Assembly: GCA_018266915.1 (NCBI GenBank)
Contig: JAFDZM010000098.1
Span: 62,001-126,000, forward strand
Direction of reading: 5' to 3'
Length of the DNA: 64,000 bases
Source: Bacteroidota bacterium
GTDB lineage: Bacteria > Bacteroidota > Bacteroidia > Sphingobacteriales > Sphingobacteriaceae
Under the pieces are notes generated by a model, which made no database searches, was not told where the DNA came from, and saw only the letters and a program-made list of their open reading frames with translations. Shown here piece after piece: positions 17,722 through 27,131 of the stretch (its first letter is position 1; every line of letters starts with the position of its first letter). The position numbers and the translations under genes were made by a program.

Positions 17722-17871
17722 TTAATGATGTTTGAAATGCTGTATATCCCTTTCGTGCTTTTTTGCATCATCCATTGAATCAAACGTGCCCAGATTTTTG
17801 CGTTTGTGTGTATCCGGATCAACTTTCCTTGAATAAATCCGATACTTCCCCGATTTTAACTTCCTGATCAT
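17722..17871 (-). CDS. Small basic conserved protein, 49 residues
   Basis: An intact short gene: ATG at 17871, TAA at 17722. It reads MIRKLKSGKYRIYSRKVDP, then DTHKRKNLGTFDSMDDAKK, then HERDIQHFKHH. The KYRIYSRKxDPxTxKRKNLGTF….A.KHER.IQ.FK layout resembles a small family I recall from several phyla, with a two-strand sheet then a helix. About one third of residues are basic, so nucleic-acid binding is possible (inference). It stands alone between YXWGXW and rdgB. Confidence 0.65.
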   Translation of the reverse strand: MIRKLKSGKYRIYSRKVDPDTHKRKNLGTFDSMDDAKKHERDIQHFKHH

Positions 17872-17996
17872 AACTGGTTAATAATATTTACATTCGCATA
17901 TTTCCGGTTCTTTACCTAAATAATACCGGGATACATAATGGATAACAAATTACGATGGTTACGGTTTTTTACCCATGGAGTAAGGAGTGCAACCTA

Positions 17997-18578
17997 TTAC
18001 AAATTCTGCAAAAACAAAATCAGTTTTTCCATTGCCCTTGCCCGATGACTGATCTTGTTTTTCTCATCCATGCTCATTTCAGCGAAGGTGATATCATAAC
18101 CATCAGGCTGGAATATTGGATCGTAACCAAAGCCGCCGGTGCCTGTAGTTTTATGGCGAATAGTACCTTCTACAACTCCTTCAAAAACATGTTCTTTCCC
18201 ACCCCATATCAGCGAAATCACTGTAACGAACCTGGCTTTTCGGTTTTCGATGCCTTCCAGTTTAGTCAGTACCTTTTTGATATTAGCAGCATGATTACCA
18301 TGCTCGCCGGCATAACGTGCAGAATAAACACCGGGTTCACCATTTAAGGCATCTATCACCAGGCCGCTGTCATCGCCAAAGCAATTCAGGTGATAATTAT
18401 CATACACATATTTGCTTTTGATAGCTGCATTCTCTTCAAACGTCGCTCCCGTTTCTTCAATATCTTCTGTACAGCCAATGTCATTCAGCGTTAATAATTC
18501 GAATTGATCATCGATTTTGTGAGACACTTCCTCCAGTTTGTGGCGATTGTTGGTAGCAAATACTAATTTTAAAGACAT
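17997..18578 (-). CDS. rdgB: Non-canonical purine NTP pyrophosphatase (RdgB/HAM1)
   Basis: 193 residues. Hydrolyses ITP, dITP and XTP to monophosphates, keeping deaminated purines out of nucleic acid. Motifs: FATNNRHKLEE at the N-terminus, FEENAAIKS, the GDDSGLVIDALNGEPGVYSARYAG active-site block, FGYDPIFQP and KNKISHRARA. Full length. Three bp downstream of the 176-residue hypothetical, so co-transcribed. Confidence 0.95.
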   Translation of the reverse strand: MSLKLVFATNNRHKLEEVSHKIDDQFELLTLNDIGCTEDIEETGATFEENAAIKSKYVYDNYHLNCFGDDSGLVIDALNGEPGVYSARYAGEHGNHAANIKKVLTKLEGIENRKARFVTVISLIWGGKEHVFEGVVEGTIRHKTTGTGGFGYDPIFQPDGYDITFAEMSMDEKNKISHRARAMEKLILFLQNL

Positions 18579-18581
18579 AGA

Positions 18582-19112
18582 TTATAAACTTTTCACCTGC
18601 TCCCAGAAGGCCTTTTTATTCTCCACATTGCTCATCATCGCATCAAAAGCAAAAGTGTATAACATGGTGATACCGTCGCGTTTTTCAATTTGGTTGAGTT
18701 TGGGGTGATTGGTATTTGCAGGTATAGATTGCTGCCCGAGGATCAGTATGGTTTGAGGTTTAAAATGAGCCAGCAGATCAGCGAATTCTGAACTGTTTTT
18801 AGCAATGTTTAAGATCGCAACATCTTCCCTACTATGGTTTTTACGTCCAAGTACAGCTTCAAGTGCTGCAAGATGATCGTCAGCCATAAAATCGTTATTG
18901 ATATAATGGGTTAATACAAGGAAATGTTTTTTATTAGCACCGAGATAATTAAAAACAGGCTTCGGCGTTACTGTTTCAGGTTGGGGTTGAGGAGCCGGGA
19001 TCTGCTGGACATTAGGTTTAGTGTAGTTTAACTTATCTTCATTAAGCAGGTAAATTTCATCCTGGAGTATAAAACGTAGTGCCTGACCGCTTTCAACTTT
19101 CACTTTTAACAA
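18582..19112 (-). CDS. Conserved hypothetical protein upstream of rdgB
   Basis: 176 residues, no signal peptide. N-terminal 40 residues look like a small strand-rich module (LRFILQDEIYLLNEDKL), then a PQPQPETVTPKP linker, then an alpha/beta domain with FLVLTHYINNDFM, EDVAILNIAK, QTILILGQQ and a C-terminal KKAFWEQVKSL helix. I do not recognise a named family. The alternating strands resemble a Rossmann-like or polymerase-psi-like small domain, only as a guess. Sits 3 bp before rdgB, implying joint expression. Confidence 0.6.
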   Translation of the reverse strand: MLKVKVESGQALRFILQDEIYLLNEDKLNYTKPNVQQIPAPQPQPETVTPKPVFNYLGANKKHFLVLTHYINNDFMADDHLAALEAVLGRKNHSREDVAILNIAKNSSEFADLLAHFKPQTILILGQQSIPANTNHPKLNQIEKRDGITMLYTFAFDAMMSNVENKKAFWEQVKSL

Positions 19113-19231
19113 TTTTTAACCAAAAATAGATAATTGTTTGAGCGTTTATAAGCATATTCGCACAAATTATTAATAAACAGATTATTGTTAAATTTGCACC
19201 TTTGCATATTTCGCAGACAGATAAAATATAA

Positions 19232-20665
19232 ATGAGAAAGTTCGGGACAGCCATTTTACTTACTATTTTAACGATTTCTATTTCCTTCGCGCAAACACCT
19301 GCCGATACTTCAAAAAAAGCCGCTGCTCAGCCACAAACATCTGCGGGGCCAAGAAAAGTGCTGGATAAAATAGCCGCTGTAGTGGGCAGCAGTATAATTC
19401 TGCAGTCGGATATAGAGTTGCAATATGCCAACTACCTGGCCAGCGGCAACCCGCCCGATCCGTCGATCAAGTGTATTATCCTGCGCAACCAGATGACCCA
19501 AAAATTGCTTGCCCAGCAGGCCGTGATCGATAGCGTTACCGTGAAGGATGATGAAGTAGATAACGAGCTTGACCGCCGTATGCGTGGGATGATTGCCCGT
19601 GCAGGCGGTCAGGAAAGGCTGGAGCAATTCCTGGGCCGTTCGACTTTGCAATATAAAGACGAACTTCGACCGGATATTAAGGAGAACATGATAGCAAGCA
19701 AGATGCGGAATAAGATAACCGAGAAGATCAGCATAACTCCGTATGACGTCGAAAAATATTTTAATTCGATACCAAAAGACAGCTTGCCTACCTACAATAA
19801 GGAGGTGGAAGTGGGCGTGATACAGATCAACCCAAAACTGACCAAAGAAGAGAAAGAGATTTACAAACAAAAGGCTCAGGAGCTTTTGGACCGTGTAAAA
19901 AAAGGTGAAGATTTTGGTGCGCTGGCCCGCTTATATTCACAAGACACAGGCTCAGCGCCCGATGGCGGTGATTTGGGTTTTGCTGACCGTACTACCTTTG
20001 TAAAAGAATTTGCTGCATGGGCGTTTAAGCTAAAAGCCGGTGAGCTTTCGCCGGTGTTTGAAACTGAATATGGGTTTCACTTTTTACAGGTAATCGAGCG
20101 CCGTGGTGAACAGGTGCATGTGCGCCATATCCTGATCATGCCTGCAATAACCCAGGCCGCTGTTGACCGGGCAAAATTGAAGGCTGACAGTGTTTATGAT
20201 GACATGATGAAACACAAAAATGTCACTTTCGCCGCCGCCGCGTCTTTCTACTCAGACGACAAAGACACCAAATACAATGGCGGCATGATGCTGAATGCAG
20301 ACAATGTGGAAACCCGTACTACTTATATCCCTACTGACAAACTCGATCCGCAGATTGCATTGACTGTGGATACAATGAAGGTGGGCTCAATATCAAAACC
20401 GCAACTTTTTACAGATCAAACCGGTAAAAAGAGCTATAAGATACTTTACCTGAAATCTGTCACAGATGCGCATAAGGCTAATCTGAAACAGGATTTTCCG
20501 AAAATAAAAGACGTAGCTTTATCAGATAAGATCAACAGAACAGTGAGTGAGTGGTTCGAGAAAAGAAGAAAAGAAAACTTCATCAAGATCGATCCTGAAT
20601 ACCAGGGTTGCCCTGTTCTTAAAGGATGGGCAAACACCCCGCTGGCAGCACAAATAAAACAATAA
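19232..20665 (+). CDS. SurA-type periplasmic peptidyl-prolyl isomerase
   Basis: 477 residues. Signal peptide to about ISFAQ. The SurA N-terminal helical chaperone domain begins at VLDKIAAVVGSSIILQSDIE. Two parvulin domains follow: the first has FGALARLYSQDTGSAPDGGDLGF and FHFLQVIERRGEQVHVRHIL; the second is degenerate, with FAAAASFYSDDKDTKYNGGMM. Chaperones outer-membrane proteins to the BAM complex. A TAAATTTG -7-like element lies at 19189-19196. moxR follows 6 bp later. Confidence 0.92.
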   Translation: MRKFGTAILLTILTISISFAQTPADTSKKAAAQPQTSAGPRKVLDKIAAVVGSSIILQSDIELQYANYLASGNPPDPSIKCIILRNQMTQKLLAQQAVIDSVTVKDDEVDNELDRRMRGMIARAGGQERLEQFLGRSTLQYKDELRPDIKENMIASKMRNKITEKISITPYDVEKYFNSIPKDSLPTYNKEVEVGVIQINPKLTKEEKEIYKQKAQELLDRVKKGEDFGALARLYSQDTGSAPDGGDLGFADRTTFVKEFAAWAFKLKAGELSPVFETEYGFHFLQVIERRGEQVHVRHILIMPAITQAAVDRAKLKADSVYDDMMKHKNVTFAAAASFYSDDKDTKYNGGMMLNADNVETRTTYIPTDKLDPQIALTVDTMKVGSISKPQLFTDQTGKKSYKILYLKSVTDAHKANLKQDFPKIKDVALSDKINRTVSEWFEKRRKENFIKIDPEYQGCPVLKGWANTPLAAQIKQ

Positions 20666-20671
20666 TACGAT

Positions 20672-21634
20672 ATGCAGCACCGCACCGACGTTGAAGCAGC
20701 AGATGCTTTGAGGGATACCTACAAGCAAATTCTTTCCGAAATACATAAAGTGATCATCGGTCAGGATGAAGTAGTAAAAGCGGTGTTGATCTCCATCTTC
20801 AGCAACGGGCATTGTTTACTGGTTGGCGTACCGGGATTAGCTAAAACCTTATTGGTGCAAACCGTAGCCCAGGTGCTCGATCTTGATTTTAACCGCATCC
20901 AGTTTACACCCGACCTGATGCCTTCTGACATTATCGGATCAGAAATATTGGGCGAGGACCGCAATTTTAAATTTATAGCAGGACCCGTTTTCTCAAATAT
21001 CATCCTTGCAGACGAGATCAACCGTACTCCGCCTAAAACCCAAGCCGCACTGCTTGAGGCCATGCAGGAGAAGGCAGTGACTGTAGCCGGAGCAACACAT
21101 AAGCTATCTCAGCCATTTTTTGTATTGGCAACACAAAATCCAATCGAACAGGAAGGAACTTACCCGCTGCCTGAGGCCCAATTGGACCGTTTCATGTTTA
21201 ATGTGTCACTGGATTACCCTACGTTGGAACAGGAACTTCTGATCGTTAAAAATACTACAAGTGATGCTACACCAGATGTAAAGAAAGTATTGAATGCGGA
21301 GCAGATCATCTACTTCCAGCACTTAGTAAGAAATATACCGGTAACCGATAATGTGCTGGAATATGCCGTAAAACTGGTTACCAAAACACGTCCTACCAGC
21401 GATCTGGCTTCTCCGGAAGTAAAAAGATTACTGAACTGGGGAGCAGGCCCGCGCGCATCGCAATTTCTGATACTGGGCGCTAAATGCCACGCCGTTTTAC
21501 ATGGTAAATACTCTCCGGATATTGAAGATGTGAAAGCAGTAGCCAAACCCGTTTTAAGGCACAGAATCATTCGCAGCTACCACGCAGAAGCGGAGGGCTT
21601 GACAGCTGATGATATTATTGCTAAATTGTTGTGA
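20672..21634 (+). CDS. MoxR-type AAA+ ATPase
   Basis: 320 residues. Walker A GVPGLAKT (52-59), Walker B LADEINR (112-118), sensor 1 LATQNPIEQEGTYPLPEAQLDRF. MoxR ATPases remodel or insert metal cofactors into partner proteins, often with VWA-domain proteins, none of which is next to it here. Follows the surA-like gene by 6 bp, so a link to envelope protein maturation is likely by context only. Confidence 0.93.
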   Translation: MQHRTDVEAADALRDTYKQILSEIHKVIIGQDEVVKAVLISIFSNGHCLLVGVPGLAKTLLVQTVAQVLDLDFNRIQFTPDLMPSDIIGSEILGEDRNFKFIAGPVFSNIILADEINRTPPKTQAALLEAMQEKAVTVAGATHKLSQPFFVLATQNPIEQEGTYPLPEAQLDRFMFNVSLDYPTLEQELLIVKNTTSDATPDVKKVLNAEQIIYFQHLVRNIPVTDNVLEYAVKLVTKTRPTSDLASPEVKRLLNWGAGPRASQFLILGAKCHAVLHGKYSPDIEDVKAVAKPVLRHRIIRSYHAEAEGLTADDIIAKLL

Positions 21635-21716
21635 TCAGTGACCGGTTAACCAGTTATCAGTTTTAAAACATTTAACAACCTGATAACTGATCTCCTGTTA
21701 ACTGATTAACTAAACT
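21634..21716. repeat. Quasi-palindromic spacer (CAGTTATCAGTTAAC words)
   Basis: Between converging moxR and the NTF2-like gene. The left half reads GATCAGTGACCGGTTAACCA then GTTATCAGTT. The right half is built from the complements (GATAACTGATC, GTTAACTGATTAAC). Same word family as 48419-48527. No T-tract terminator; hairpin pairing is imperfect. Confidence 0.55.
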
Positions 21717-22580
21717 CTATTGTTCCACCGACGAGAATATCTCCAGAACTACATCCCATTTGTGATCCTTGTCAATTTCCCAGATACGTACGTAGTTGTA
21801 GTTGCTTACTATCTCGCCTTTTTTGATGCGGGCTCGGCCGTAGCTGTAGGCTAAGTCATTACTCGTTGCACGGCCAACGTTAATCGTCTCAGCAGTGATG
21901 CTGATAGCTTCGTTGTCTATAAACTTCATGATCTTATCCTGACCTGCTATAGGCTCAAAACCAGGAAAATAGAAGCGGGCTTCGGGACTTAAAAACTCTT
22001 TATAAGTAGCCAGCGCCGAAAGGGTCAACGCATGGTTAAAAACCTTATCGGTACCTATAATTACACTTCTGCCATTAAAGGGATCTTTGCTTGGGGCAGT
22101 GCGTTTAGCGGTATCAGGTTCTTTAAAATCAGTTAACTCCTGGTTTTCGCTTTCGGGGTGCTGTATGCCGAGGTCGATCAACAGTTTCATTTTACCCTCG
22201 ATATCGGTGCGCCAGATGGACACATAATCACCATATACTTTATCGTCTTCTGATTTCCCGTTTTGATAAATGTACGGACCGGCTGTAAAAGCCAGATCAC
22301 CGTTGGCTGAGATGCGCGCAAACTTCGGTTCCCAGCTTAAAGTGCCGGGTTGCTTATCGATGGAATTATAAAAATCGGTTATTTTGATTACTTCGGGCTT
22401 AAACACAATACCCTCAGGATCGGCTACTGATAAGAATGCATCTTTTATGCCCTTACGCTCAACTTGTTTTTTAAAAGCGTGTTCGGCGTCTATCACCGTA
22501 CTTATCTGTGCGGCTTTCTGTTGTGCAAAAATTATTAAGGGGCTAATAAATAAAAATGCAATTAAGATAAATCGTTTCAT
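21717..22580 (-). CDS. Secreted protein with two NTF2/SnoaL-like domains
   Basis: 287 residues with a signal peptide (to LIIFAQQ). Two copies of a cone-like fold are seen: the first about 30-145 (AEHAFKKQVERKGIKDAFLSVADPEGIVF then FTAGPYIY, VSIWRTD, WKMKL-like end), the second about 170-287 (ALATYKEFLSPEARFYFPG, LAYSYGRARI, NYNYVRIWEIDKDHKWDVVLEIF). Resembles DUF4440/SnoaL proteins; no catalytic residues are clear. Its function is unknown. Confidence 0.7.
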   Translation of the reverse strand: MKRFILIAFLFISPLIIFAQQKAAQISTVIDAEHAFKKQVERKGIKDAFLSVADPEGIVFKPEVIKITDFYNSIDKQPGTLSWEPKFARISANGDLAFTAGPYIYQNGKSEDDKVYGDYVSIWRTDIEGKMKLLIDLGIQHPESENQELTDFKEPDTAKRTAPSKDPFNGRSVIIGTDKVFNHALTLSALATYKEFLSPEARFYFPGFEPIAGQDKIMKFIDNEAISITAETINVGRATSNDLAYSYGRARIKKGEIVSNYNYVRIWEIDKDHKWDVVLEIFSSVEQ

Positions 22581-22740
22581 TGGCTAAAAAAGGTTTGGCA
22601 ATTTACTAATAAAAGTCAAACTGCTGTATGGCTGTATTAACCCGCCGTTTGGGTTTAAGTTTTTTATTATCGAAATTATTAACGGTTTCGATTAACTAAA
22701 ATTACAATGGTTTAATATTTATAATCATTATTCATAAGCA

Positions 22741-24204
22741 CTACATTTTGCTCCATGTAGTGCCTTCTTTGCCATCTTTTAACTGGAAACCGATCTGCTG
22801 TAACCCATCCCTGATCCTGTCTGATGTAGCATAATCCTTATTCATCTTAGCCCCGTTACGCAAGCCTACAATCATATCTAATACTTTAGGCAGATCATCA
22901 TTAGCAGCTTGCTCGTTCTTTAATCCCAAAACATCGATGATAAAATCGTTCATCAGTTGTTTTAATAGCTCCAGGTTTTTTACGTCGATCTTTAATTTAT
23001 TATCATAAACCGAATTGATGATGCGTGACGCCTCAAACAACTCCGCTATCAATACCGGGCTGTTAAAATCATCATTCATGGCATCATAGCAACGCTGCTG
23101 CAGTGGCGCTATTTCGATTTCGGTAGCATTAGATGCATTCAAATTATCAAGCAAAGTGAACGAGTTCATCAGTCGCTTAAAGCCTTTTTCAGATGCTTCC
23201 ATTGCTTCGTTACTAAAATCGAGCGTGCTGCGGTAGTGCGCCTGCAGCATAAAGAAGCGTACCGTCATCGGACTATAGCCTTTGTTCAGCAGGGTGTGGT
23301 TGCCTTCAAAAAGTTCCTGTGGCAAGAAGCTATTACCTAACGATTTTGACATCTTTTGGCCATTTACCGTCAGCATATTGGTATGCACCCAGTAGTTGAC
23401 CGGCATGGTATTACAGGCAGCTACATTCTGAGCTATCTCGTTTGTATGGTGAGTCGGCATCAGGTCGATACCGCCGCCGTGAATATCAAAATGATGGCCC
23501 AGGTATTTATTACTCATCGCAGAGCATTCCAGGTGCCAGGCCGGGAAGCCCAGGCTCCATGGCGAAGGCCATTTCATCAGGTGCTCCGGTTTAGCCTTGA
23601 TCCATAAAGCAAAATCCAATGGGCCGCGCTTTTCATCCTGCCCACCCAGGTCGCGGGTATTATTAATCATATCCTCCAGGTTGCGCCTGTTCAATATGCC
23701 ATAATTATGATCCTTACTGTATTTTTCTACATCAAAATAGATGGAACCATCTACTTCATAAGCATAGCCATGCTCTAAGATCACTTTTACCAGTTCAATC
23801 TGCTCACTGATATGCCCGGTAGCCGTAGGTTCGATGCTCGGCGGCAACACATTAAATACCCGCATAATATCGTGGAACCCTACGGTATACTTTTGTACAA
23901 TCTCCATTGGTTCCAACTGGGTTAGTTTAGCCTTTTTTGAGATCTTGTCCTCGCCCTGGTCACCTGCATCCCCTTCCAAATGGCCCGCATCGGTTACATT
24001 ACGCACATAACGAACCTTATATCCTAAATGTGTAAGATATCTGAATATCAGGTCGAACGATATAAAGGTGCGGCAGTTACCCAAATGCACATCGCTGTAA
24101 ACGGTTGGTCCGCAAACATACATACCTACGTGAGGCGGGTTAATGGCTTCGAATTTCTCTTTGGTACGGGTTAAAGTATTGTAAATAAACAGGCTTTGAT
24201 CCAT
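22741..24204 (-). CDS. cysS: Cysteinyl-tRNA synthetase
   Basis: 487 residues, class I synthetase charging tRNA-Cys. CGPTVYSDVHLGNCRTF includes the first zinc Cys and the HIGH-type motif (HLGN). ECSAMSNKYLG and HHTNEIAQ supply further zinc ligands, and KMSKSLGN is the ATP loop. The C-terminal anticodon-binding helices end in LQLKDGKEGTTWSK. Full length, monocistronic. Confidence 0.97.
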   Translation of the reverse strand: MDQSLFIYNTLTRTKEKFEAINPPHVGMYVCGPTVYSDVHLGNCRTFISFDLIFRYLTHLGYKVRYVRNVTDAGHLEGDAGDQGEDKISKKAKLTQLEPMEIVQKYTVGFHDIMRVFNVLPPSIEPTATGHISEQIELVKVILEHGYAYEVDGSIYFDVEKYSKDHNYGILNRRNLEDMINNTRDLGGQDEKRGPLDFALWIKAKPEHLMKWPSPWSLGFPAWHLECSAMSNKYLGHHFDIHGGGIDLMPTHHTNEIAQNVAACNTMPVNYWVHTNMLTVNGQKMSKSLGNSFLPQELFEGNHTLLNKGYSPMTVRFFMLQAHYRSTLDFSNEAMEASEKGFKRLMNSFTLLDNLNASNATEIEIAPLQQRCYDAMNDDFNSPVLIAELFEASRIINSVYDNKLKIDVKNLELLKQLMNDFIIDVLGLKNEQAANDDLPKVLDMIVGLRNGAKMNKDYATSDRIRDGLQQIGFQLKDGKEGTTWSKM

Positions 24205-24297
24205 GTGGGCAAACTTACGATTTTTTTACAGCCACCTGTAAATCTCCCTTAGGCTCACAAGAGTTTTTTATCATTTGTTTGCAAGAATTTAAGGTTT

Positions 24298-24403
24298 AGC
24301 CTCACCTAAATTCTCTCCAAAGGAGAGGACTCTGACTTCAAAGGGGGAATTATTATTAATGATGATAGCCCCTCTCCACTTGGAGAGGGGTTGGGGTGAG
24401 GCT
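24298..24403. repeat. Inverted repeat with CTCTCC/GGAGAG hairpins
   Basis: The outer arms AGCCTCACC (24298-24306) and GGTGAGGCT (24395-24403) enclose two small hairpins, CTCTCCAAAGGAGAG and CCTCTCCACTTGGAGAGG. The right arm touches the last codons of the EEP gene. This resembles a common Bacteroidota intergenic repeat. The gap from 24205 holds no gene. Confidence 0.6.
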
Positions 24404-25510
24404 TCACTTCAGCACGAGGTCGCTACACACCGGATAATGGTCAGATAACCGCTTTTCAATAATGGCATAATTCAGTACATCAAACTGCTGACCCGTCATA
24501 ATATAGTCGATCTGGTAGTTGGGAAAACTACCATTATAAGTACGACCCAGGCCAGAACCCTTCTCGCGGAAAGTATTCTTCAGTCCTTTGCTCATTTGAT
24601 TGACAGCAAATGATGTTGGTGTATCGTTAAAATCGCCGGAAATAATGTAAGGATAACTGCAGGAGTCAGCATGCCGCCTGATCTTGAATACTTGCTCACT
24701 TCGTTTTTGAAAAGCGATCTTGAGCTTATATCCCAAACGCTTGGCGGAGCCTTTTTCCGCCTTACCCTGCTGCGAGATATTGTTCAGGTAACGATAATCG
24801 TCCGGGTCGAAGCGGATAGATTGTAAATGCACACTGTACACCCTGAAAACTTTATTCCCCTTTTTCACATCCACATAAATGCACTGGTTCTCGTTCCTGC
24901 TTTCAGTGAGTTGGATATAGCCGTGAGCAACTATTGGCAGTTTGGAAAACAATGCCAGCCCGATGGCTTCCGTCTTATTTTCAACCACCGATTCGAAAAA
25001 ATAGTTGTTAGACCTCAGTATTTTTTGAATAGAGTCGAGCATGTTATACTGCCCTTTGTTGCGGGTATAAAATTCCTGGAAACCGATAATGTCCGGCTGT
25101 TGATCGGCAATGATCGACAATATTTCATGTTTGGTGGGGATATCGTTTTTCGATCCGTAACGTTTAAAATTATGCACGTTGTAAGTCATTACTCGGATAG
25201 CCTCAGCTTTTTTTATGCCATACGCCGATGGGAAGCGCAAACCGATATTCTTGTTCAAAATACCCCATCCTAAAACAATGGTAACTACCGATAGAAGCAC
25301 CCATTTACTTTTACGAAATAACCAGTAAACGATGAGTATAAGATTGGCCAGCAATAAAAACGGGTAAGCTAAACCAAAGAAGGCTATGGGCCAGAATTTT
25401 TCGGGATTGACGACAGGTGCAAGGTAACTTATCAATAAACCTATACAGCAGGCCACGTTGACCCAAAGTAAAAGTTTATCAATAAAATTTAGTCCTTTTT
25501 TAGGCTTCAT
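24404..25510 (-). CDS. Membrane-anchored endonuclease/exonuclease/phosphatase-family protein
   Basis: 368 residues. Three N-terminal membrane helices (about 11-31, 38-62, 70-86), then an EEP fold from about residue 105: IRVMTYNVHNFKRYG, PDIIGFQEF (metal Glu), YSVHLQSIR, SGDFNDTPTS and the final SDHYPVCSDLV (catalytic Asp-His). It hydrolyses phosphodiesters outside the inner membrane; substrate could be DNA, nucleotides or lipid. Overlaps the preceding rhomboid gene by 11 bp, so translationally coupled. Confidence 0.9.
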   Translation of the reverse strand: MKPKKGLNFIDKLLLWVNVACCIGLLISYLAPVVNPEKFWPIAFFGLAYPFLLLANLILIVYWLFRKSKWVLLSVVTIVLGWGILNKNIGLRFPSAYGIKKAEAIRVMTYNVHNFKRYGSKNDIPTKHEILSIIADQQPDIIGFQEFYTRNKGQYNMLDSIQKILRSNNYFFESVVENKTEAIGLALFSKLPIVAHGYIQLTESRNENQCIYVDVKKGNKVFRVYSVHLQSIRFDPDDYRYLNNISQQGKAEKGSAKRLGYKLKIAFQKRSEQVFKIRRHADSCSYPYIISGDFNDTPTSFAVNQMSKGLKNTFREKGSGLGRTYNGSFPNYQIDYIMTGQQFDVLNYAIIEKRLSDHYPVCSDLVLK

Positions 25511-26363
25511 TGTCCTTGCTGGCCCTGGATAATATCTCTTTTTCCTGCTTGTTCAGGCTCTCATAGCCCGATTCTGTAATCTTGTCTAATATACGGTCTA
25601 TTTCGTCCTGGCGGGGTTTTCCTGAAGCATTTTTATCCGAATTCCGGGACACCACCTTCATTTTTGACCTTTTCCTGAAGATTCCGGTAATGGCTCCTAT
25701 CCAATCATTACCGCGTTGTAATTGTTTGATATAGATAAAGCCGAACAGGGCCCCACCTAAATGAGCAAATTCACCGCCGGCATTTGGGCCTGCAATGCTT
25801 AGAAAGTCGAGGATAACATAAAATAAAGCTATCCATTTCAGTTTTATAGGGCCTAACAAGATTAAGTTCAGGCTATAATCAGGCAACAATGTAGCTGTGG
25901 CTACAATAATTGCCATTACGCTTGCCGAGGCGCCAACAACTGTACTACTGGCAAGTACCGAAGCAAAAAAAGGAAAAACGTTGTATGCTGTCACGAAAAA
26001 AATAGCACCTGTTAATCCGCCTAAAAGGTATAGGCCGATGGTTCGTTTAGTGCCGAGATACTCCTCAAATATTTGTCCTATCCAATACAGCCAAAGCATA
26101 TTGAACAGGATATGAAAAATACCCGCATGCATAAACATGTAGGTAAACGGAGTCCAGAAATGGCTGGCTAAGCGGGGCAGAAATGAGGGAAGTAAAAGCA
26201 ATTCATCGGAATAGAAATCGATAAAACTGCTTTGGAAGACCAGTCTGTCTATCACCCCGGCGATATTTACAAGAAGATATACAAGCACGTTGATACCGAT
26301 CAGCAGGTTTACCCTGCTGCCCGATCTGAGCATTTTATATTGAATTTGTTGCCAGGTATTCAT
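25500..26363 (-). CDS. Rhomboid intramembrane serine protease (first copy, GASA motif)
   Basis: 287 residues, six-helix rhomboid core plus a basic cytoplasmic tail (about 225-287, FRKRSKMKVV…). Catalytic dyad: S146 in VVGASASVMA and H201 in EFAHLGGALFGF. The usual GxSG is GASA here. HILFNMLWLYWIG has the loop-helix signature. Cuts membrane proteins within the bilayer. Second of two tandem rhomboids, 30 bp after the first gene of the pair. Confidence 0.9.
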   Translation of the reverse strand: MNTWQQIQYKMLRSGSRVNLLIGINVLVYLLVNIAGVIDRLVFQSSFIDFYSDELLLLPSFLPRLASHFWTPFTYMFMHAGIFHILFNMLWLYWIGQIFEEYLGTKRTIGLYLLGGLTGAIFFVTAYNVFPFFASVLASSTVVGASASVMAIIVATATLLPDYSLNLILLGPIKLKWIALFYVILDFLSIAGPNAGGEFAHLGGALFGFIYIKQLQRGNDWIGAITGIFRKRSKMKVVSRNSDKNASGKPRQDEIDRILDKITESGYESLNKQEKEILSRASKDNEA

Positions 26364-26393
26364 ATATAGTTTATATCAATAAACGCACCAGAA

Positions 26394-27113
26394 TTAGAAA
26401 TAGTTGTTAGGTCTATTCAATCTCCAGAATTTTACAACAAGAAAACCAAAAAGTGCCCCGCCAATATGCGCAAAGTGTGCCACATTATCACCGCTCTGCT
26501 GACCAACACCCGACCAGATTTCGATTAATATATAACCGGGTACAATATATTTTGCTTTGATCGGAATAGGAAGGAACAATATCATCATTTCCATATTTGG
26601 ATAAAGCATCGCAAATGCTACCAGTAATCCGAAAATAGCTCCGGAAGCACCCACAACGGGGGCAAAATAAATCTCAATGAGGCGTTGGGCATTTGCGCCA
26701 TATTCTATATATGATGATTTTAACTCGGGATGAGAAATAACGAAACCACCGGTTAGATTGTGTACCTGGATAGCTTGTACAGCCCATTGCAAAAGTATAG
26801 CCCCAATCCCGCATATAAAATATAAGTTCAGAAAACGCTTGGGGCCCACACTGTATTCCAATATCGGACCAAAGAAAAAGAGGGCAAGCATATTGAAGAG
26901 TATATGCATTATATTGGCGTGCATAAACATATAGGAAATGATCTGCCACAGTTTAAATTCCGGAGAATTAAAATAATATACTGCCAGCCACCTATCCATA
27001 TCAAATACATTGCGTAATAAGTAAGAAGCAACAAAAAAGATGACATTGATGATCAGCAGGTTTTTTACAACCGGTGTTATATTGGAAAAGGGCGATTGCC
27101 TGTATGCGCTCAT
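26394..27113 (-). CDS. Rhomboid intramembrane serine protease (second copy, canonical GASG)
   Basis: 239 residues. Catalytic S157 in VVGASGAIFG and H216 in FAHIGGALFGF; HANIMHILFNMLALFFFGP is the family helix. It follows mutL by 18 bp and precedes the other rhomboid. The pair shares only fold-level similarity, so it is an old duplication or separate recruitment. Substrates are unknown. Confidence 0.92.
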   Translation of the reverse strand: MSAYRQSPFSNITPVVKNLLIINVIFFVASYLLRNVFDMDRWLAVYYFNSPEFKLWQIISYMFMHANIMHILFNMLALFFFGPILEYSVGPKRFLNLYFICGIGAILLQWAVQAIQVHNLTGGFVISHPELKSSYIEYGANAQRLIEIYFAPVVGASGAIFGLLVAFAMLYPNMEMMILFLPIPIKAKYIVPGYILIEIWSGVGQQSGDNVAHFAHIGGALFGFLVVKFWRLNRPNNYF

Positions 27114-27131
27114 AGGTAAAATTTAGTTCTT

